Shown here piece by piece: positions 59,804 through 64,000 of a DNA stretch of 64,000 nt. This DNA comes from Edaphobacter sp. (GTDB lineage: Bacteria > Acidobacteriota > Terriglobia > Terriglobales > Acidobacteriaceae). Where the stretch lies: the NCBI RefSeq assembly GCF_028283685.1, contig NZ_JAPWKF010000009.1, positions 124,001-188,000 on the forward strand. The letters run 5' to 3'. Both the position numbers and the translations under genes were made by a program. The notes under the pieces are model-generated. The model worked only from the letters and a program-made list of their open reading frames with translations. It made no database searches and was not told the DNA's origin. Positions within the stretch are counted from its first letter, which is position 1. Each line of letters starts with the position of its first letter.

Positions 59804-62800
59804 TTAGAGCCTGTCAGGAAGCGGTGCCTCATCGCCTACCGAGCTAATAAATTCCGCATATTTGAAGCCGGCTCGTTGAAGCAGTCCTACGTAATCTGTG
59901 ACTTGTTTTGCCACCGTGGCGGGACTTGCAAGAGATTTCGGTGACGAAGCCAATTGCAAAAGCTGTGGCAACTGAATCCAAAACAGCAGCTCTTCGAGTC
60001 GCTCCTGATTGATGAATTCCGTTCCCCCCGCATTATTCACGCCAATCAGCCAACGAACGTCCGGTTCTGTCCAAAATTCTTCCGTGCGGAAAGCTTTTTC
60101 GGCATTGGTTGAGAACTTCAATAAAACGCGAATCTGGGCTGCGGCTTTCCAGGCAGCTTCCCCTTCGAGGCCTATAGACGAGAAGGTTTCTGCCAGCGCC
60201 CAACGAAGATTGAACTTGTCGAAGACCTCGAACGGCGTAACTTCCGGCGAAAGAGTCTGAAACACGAGCCAAGTTAAGACTGGGCCCCACGTTTTCATGG
60301 ATGAGGATGTTGCATCCAGGGAGGGGAAGACCGCGATGGCCACGGGCCGTAGCTCAGCAGGAAGAGCTGAGATCGTGGTCGGAAGTTTGAGAGAAGCCTT
60401 TATCCAATCCTCAAACTCTTTTCGTCGCGAGGCGTCGCTGTCCGTATCAGAGAGGCTGCCGGTGACAGCAGTACCGGAATCGATGACCAAGAGTTCATGC
60501 ACTTGATCTTTGAAATGGTGTGCGTATTTGACGAACTCTGCAGTGCTGGGCAGATTTATATCTTGTGTCTCTAATTTGGCAGTAGCTGCGATGGGAGAGC
60601 TGTCAGGCGCAATCTGCAATGGACTGCCTTTATCAGTACCAGGCTGACTGGACAGTGCGGCGAAGGTTTCAATGCTCTCCGTGGATACCGCCTTTCGCAG
60701 AGTTTCGAGGAGCGGACGGATCTGGAGTTTCGACAGGGCCTCTTCCAGGCTGTACACTCCAGAGCCGTGAAGAGCATTACATAAACGATCCCACGGTTGT
60801 GCTGCGGTAGGCCGAAGCTCACGCCAATTCAGTAACGCGACGTGCTGATAACCGCGAAGCGCTAGAGGCAGGCCGTTATCGCGTAGATCGCCCGCGTAGC
60901 GTAAAAACTCCAAGCCTGCGACGTTGTCTCTGTATGCGATCAGCATGGAATCGTCATTTGGCAAGTTGAGCCCGTGCGATAAACTTTTCTGCTGAATGGC
61001 ACCGCTGGCTTTATCGAGAAATCCTACCGAGAGGTGGATCGTTCCATGGGTCGATTGGTAGCTATTGTTATAAAGAATGACTGCGCGCTCATTGCCATGA
61101 CGATTGGAATAGGCAAATACGTTTTCATCGACGATTCCATGATCGTTCCAGAAGTCGTAAAGCAGGAAGTGTTCGCTCTCTGCAAACAGGTACCGAGACT
61201 TCAACAATGGCGCGATCAGGTGTTGATGTCTGGCGATGAGATCGTCGTTCGGGAATTCATCAAGGCGTGCCTGCTTGAAGTCCATTCCGTAGCGTTCTGT
61301 CAGGCCTTCGATCTGTCCATGGCCGAACATCGGTAGTCCAGGCAAAGTTGCGAGGAGCATGGAGACTCCGAAGTACTTGTCCCCTGTCCCGAATTGATCG
61401 ATGGCAGTCCGCTCGTCCGGATTGCTCATAAAGTTGACATAGCGTTTGAGGATATCCGGATCGAACTCCACGGTCTTTTTGAGATAGGAACGGTATTTAG
61501 CGTTCTCTTCATCGCGCAGCATGTTCATGAAGGCGCTGTTGTACACACGGTGCATGCCCAGCGTACGGACGAAATACCCTTCGAGGAGCCAGAACGCTTC
61601 GGCAAGCAGCAGCGTTCCCGGCACCTCGGTTGCGACCCGGTCCACGACCTCGCGCCAGAACTCATGTGGCATGAGCGCATTAAAGGCTTCGTCTGACATC
61701 GCGTTCTCTGCTCGAGACGGAATCGATCCACCTGTTCCCGGCAGAGGAAACCAAAGCCGCTGCACATGGCGCTTCGCCAGAACCATTGCGGCATCGAAGC
61801 GAATGATGGGGAACCGCTTTGCCACGTCGAGAATCACCTGGATTACGTGTTCTCTTACCTCTGATTTTAGATAATCAAGTTGCGCCGTATCATTCCACGC
61901 AAATGCCGTACCATCATTGCCATGGTAGACATACCGCGTGGTTCCGTTTGCATAGTGACGCAGGCGGAAGACAACTGCAGCATCTGAATGGTCGTAGTAG
62001 TGATCCTCGATCTTGATCTCAACGCGAGGATCTGTCGATATGTCGGGCCCATCAAACCGATACGCGGGGAATGGGCTCTCCCATCGCGACAAAAACCAAT
62101 CAGGATGCTCGATGACCCAATCGGAGTCGATTCCCATATGATTCGGAACCATGTCGCTAGCCAACCTCAGACCGACGGCGGCGGCGTGGTGTTTGAGATG
62201 CTGGTATGCGTTCTCTCCACCAAGATCCTGAGCGATGGTGTAGTTCTTGAGGGAATACGCTGAAGCGACAGCATCACTGTTGCCACGCAGCCGTTTTATT
62301 GTCATGGAGGCGTGGCTGCGCTCCCAAAGGCCAATGAGCCAAAGGCCGGTAATCCCCCTGTCGGCCAGCAATTGCAGCTCGCTATCGGGTATCTGATCTA
62401 ACCGATGGATATGACGTCCGTATTTCTTGGATAGCTGCTCCAGCCACACATAGGTGTTCTTCGCAATCAGTACGACCGTTGGCATCCAGGCCTGATCTGC
62501 GCTGAAAGCTTCGTATTCGTGGAGTGGGGCCTGGTAATCCCTCGCATATCTCCGCGGAGAGTCGTTTGCGCCCTGGGTCAGAGCGCCCTGTTGATCAAAG
62601 CCTACAAACTCGTTTCCAACAAAGCCTTCGGAGGTTCCCCCGGAATCCTTGTGCCCATGCCATACCGGACCGGGAGGGTGAAACCGCATCCATATCGCAA
62701 TCTCTTCTTCCCGCAGAACATCGATGGCCAGCAAGACACGCTTCAGATCGTTGCCAAGAACCGGTGACCAGTGCTCTCGAATGTAATCCAACTGACCGGT

Positions 62801-63445
62801 AAGCGAATCAGGAGAGGCCAGCATCGGTGCGGCCAGGGCCTCTAAAAGAGTTCCCATGCCCGCTTCAACGGTGGGGCGGGTTTTGAAATAGTCGCGCAGA
62901 ATTGTCGTTGCGGCGGAGTATGAGGTCGTGTCCTTGAGCTCTTTGTCGTCAAACAAGACGCTAAACGGAGCAAAGGCTGGATTTGAATTGGCAAACCATA
63001 GGAGGAGGAGCTCTTCCAGGGCAACCTCCTGATTGGGTGCGCCCTCAGTTTGCCCTGTAAGCCACTCCTGCGCTGTCAGATGCTTGCGGTACACATCAAC
63101 ATTGGGGAACTGCTCGGTGAAGGCTAATAAGATCCTGTCCCGCTGCTCCGATCCCACTTCCTTAGACAAAAACTGCAGTGCATCTGTGAGAGCAAGGGGA
63201 TCGGTTTTCTTGCGGTAGCTCGCAATGAGGGCATGACTGAGCTCATCGATCAATCCCATGGCAAAGAGAGCTGGACCGGTAATTGCCGTTCCAGGAGAGC
63301 CGCTTTTCTTGTCGATACCATTCAATTGTTCCGCTAACTTCCGGCTGGCGGTCACGTTCGCAAAGATTACGTTGCCAGAGAAGCTGAACAGCAGATCGTC
63401 GAGATCAATCTGTTCACGGATACGTCTTGAAATGTGAAACTCCAT
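59804..63445 (-). CDS. Long GH13 alpha-amylase-family enzyme
   Basis: A 1213-residue protein without a signal peptide. The GH13 barrel spans about 330-800: region I SDMVPNHMG (about 430), region II IRFDAAMVLAKRH with the nucleophile Asp (about 549), region III LLLAEAFW with the acid/base Glu (about 614), and region IV FMSNPDERTAIDQFG (about 673), where the usual NHD is NPD. DKYFGVSMLLATLPGLPMFGHGQ follows. The first 330 and last 350 residues match no domain I know. It probably acts on cytosolic alpha-glucans such as glycogen or maltodextrin. ATG 63445 follows GAGGAGC. Confidence 0.85.
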   Translation of the reverse strand: MEFHISRRIREQIDLDDLLFSFSGNVIFANVTASRKLAEQLNGIDKKSGSPGTAITGPALFAMGLIDELSHALIASYRKKTDPLALTDALQFLSKEVGSEQRDRILLAFTEQFPNVDVYRKHLTAQEWLTGQTEGAPNQEVALEELLLLWFANSNPAFAPFSVLFDDKELKDTTSYSAATTILRDYFKTRPTVEAGMGTLLEALAAPMLASPDSLTGQLDYIREHWSPVLGNDLKRVLLAIDVLREEEIAIWMRFHPPGPVWHGHKDSGGTSEGFVGNEFVGFDQQGALTQGANDSPRRYARDYQAPLHEYEAFSADQAWMPTVVLIAKNTYVWLEQLSKKYGRHIHRLDQIPDSELQLLADRGITGLWLIGLWERSHASMTIKRLRGNSDAVASAYSLKNYTIAQDLGGENAYQHLKHHAAAVGLRLASDMVPNHMGIDSDWVIEHPDWFLSRWESPFPAYRFDGPDISTDPRVEIKIEDHYYDHSDAAVVFRLRHYANGTTRYVYHGNDGTAFAWNDTAQLDYLKSEVREHVIQVILDVAKRFPIIRFDAAMVLAKRHVQRLWFPLPGTGGSIPSRAENAMSDEAFNALMPHEFWREVVDRVATEVPGTLLLAEAFWLLEGYFVRTLGMHRVYNSAFMNMLRDEENAKYRSYLKKTVEFDPDILKRYVNFMSNPDERTAIDQFGTGDKYFGVSMLLATLPGLPMFGHGQIEGLTERYGMDFKQARLDEFPNDDLIARHQHLIAPLLKSRYLFAESEHFLLYDFWNDHGIVDENVFAYSNRHGNERAVILYNNSYQSTHGTIHLSVGFLDKASGAIQQKSLSHGLNLPNDDSMLIAYRDNVAGLEFLRYAGDLRDNGLPLALRGYQHVALLNWRELRPTAAQPWDRLCNALHGSGVYSLEEALSKLQIRPLLETLRKAVSTESIETFAALSSQPGTDKGSPLQIAPDSSPIAATAKLETQDINLPSTAEFVKYAHHFKDQVHELLVIDSGTAVTGSLSDTDSDASRRKEFEDWIKASLKLPTTISALPAELRPVAIAVFPSLDATSSSMKTWGPVLTWLVFQTLSPEVTPFEVFDKFNLRWALAETFSSIGLEGEAAWKAAAQIRVLLKFSTNAEKAFRTEEFWTEPDVRWLIGVNNAGGTEFINQERLEELLFWIQLPQLLQLASSPKSLASPATVAKQVTDYVGLLQRAGFKYAEFISSVGDEAPLPDRL

Positions 63446-63890
63446 TGTGCTCCTCGTCTCTATGCCTGGAATAAGTCATATCAGCAATTTCGCAGTTCAT
63501 CCTATCGCTCTAGAAGAGAGCCCGGATAGCTGGAGGCTTGGGACGGCTGCAGGGTGAGGTGCGCCAACCTGCTGGTAGGAAAACTTCATCTGGTTCAGGG
63601 CCGATCTATCAAATGCCAATCGCAGAATCAGCGAGGAGGTGACGCTGATAAAGTGCAAGTTTATTGATTTCCATTCGGGCCCAAATGGAGTTGAGCACCG
63701 GTACGTGTGGTGACTCGCCCTTTGTTCCGGCCACAGTCGAAGCGAGACAGTGCCTTTTGCGTTGATTCCTAATGTCGGTTGCCTGGCTGCCAGTCCGTTT
63801 GTCTCGATGATCAAACTGCGAATGCCCCCTATTTTGCATCTGATGCTGGATTTATAGGTTGCGATTTGTGCAGTTGCAGCGGGAGCTGTT
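63446..63890. other. Intergenic region, no convincing gene
   Basis: About 445 bp upstream of the GH13 gene. A minus-strand frame is open from 63928 down to a stop at 63497 and contains protein-like stretches (LIIETNGLAARQPTLGINAKG), but has no ATG/GTG start or ribosome binding site. It could be a decayed gene; I do not call it. Confidence 0.3.
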
Positions 63891-64000
63891 GTGAGCGATA
63901 CCGGCGATACCCTTGATACAGGTCTCCATCAACATCCCATCCGTCACGGCGTCATCATCGTACAGTGCCCCTTTGGACACCCGAAGCTGGTGCAAGCCAC
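63891..64000 (+). CDS. Possible 5' end of a gene running off the window
   Basis: GTG 63891 preceded by GCGGGAGCTGTT (GGGAG with 5-nt spacing) opens a frame to the window edge, beginning MSDTGDTLDTGLHQHPIRHG and continuing with VIIVQCPFGHPKLVQA. No family recognised over 36 codons. The reading depends on sequence beyond the window. Confidence 0.3.
   Translation, partial: MSDTGDTLDTGLHQHPIRHGVIIVQCPFGHPKLVQA

Noticed and set aside
1-64000. CRISPR arrays, insertion sequences, prophage genes
   Set aside because: No regularly spaced repeats, transposase, integrase or phage structural genes were recognised in the window.

Overview
The window reads as a chromosomal segment of an acidobacterium, most likely class Terriglobia (Edaphobacter, Granulicella or Terriglobus type). 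The signs are an ADOP-type MacB/FtsX permease paired with a PadR regulator, a large Oar/SusC-like TonB-dependent receptor with an N-terminal carboxypeptidase-regulatory domain, a PEP-CTERM protein, several Rsb-type partner-switching modules, and high-GC coding DNA with frequent GTG/TTG starts. No taxonomic marker such as 16S rRNA is present, so the placement is an inference.

Layout. 0-2.1 kb: envelope/stress genes (DUF4142, TPM, LemA). 2.2-3.1 kb: an anti-sigma kinase and its STAS antagonist. 3.2-8.0 kb: an M13 metallopeptidase, a soluble MgtE-N/CBS sensor and an NRAMP-related transporter whose metal-site motifs look Mg2+-type rather than Mn2+/Fe2+-type. 8.0-16.5 kb: housekeeping genes (Nudix, HAD phosphatase, LolA-like, prepilin, M16 peptidase, RlmN, GNAT, YvcK, TPR, DUF4254). 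16.5-21.9 kb: a membrane SpoIIE phosphatase, a PEP-CTERM protein and a complete RsbU-RsbW-STAS operon. tRNA-Lys lies at 22.0 kb.

22.4-35.7 kb is a bacterial cellulose synthesis (bcs) operon: a BcsQ-like ATPase with a very long disordered N-terminus, a BcsA-BcsB fusion, the BcsZ endoglucanase and a giant BcsC. As given, bcsA and bcsZ each contain a single-base insertion that breaks the reading frame. The operon is therefore either decaying or carries two sequence errors. 35.9-44.2 kb: a SYLF protein, an ECF sigma/anti-sigma pair, a lytic transglycosylase, tRNA-Leu, a GH36-like glycosidase and DNA polymerase IV. 44.3-47.4 kb: ADOP permease and PadR with a perfect palindrome at the padR start.

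47.5-59.6 kb is a sugar-catabolic locus: TonB receptor, Tat-exported hydrolase-like protein and HpcH aldolase in one operon; then a GntR/FCD regulator, an MFS transporter, a DapA-family aldolase and a fucose-isomerase-like enzyme. Each of these five transcription units has the palindrome TGTCGACA (or TGTCTACA) in its upstream region, which defines a likely GntR regulon for uptake and breakdown of an unidentified sugar or sugar acid. 59.8-63.4 kb is a 1213-residue GH13 enzyme; the last 0.5 kb holds nothing firm.
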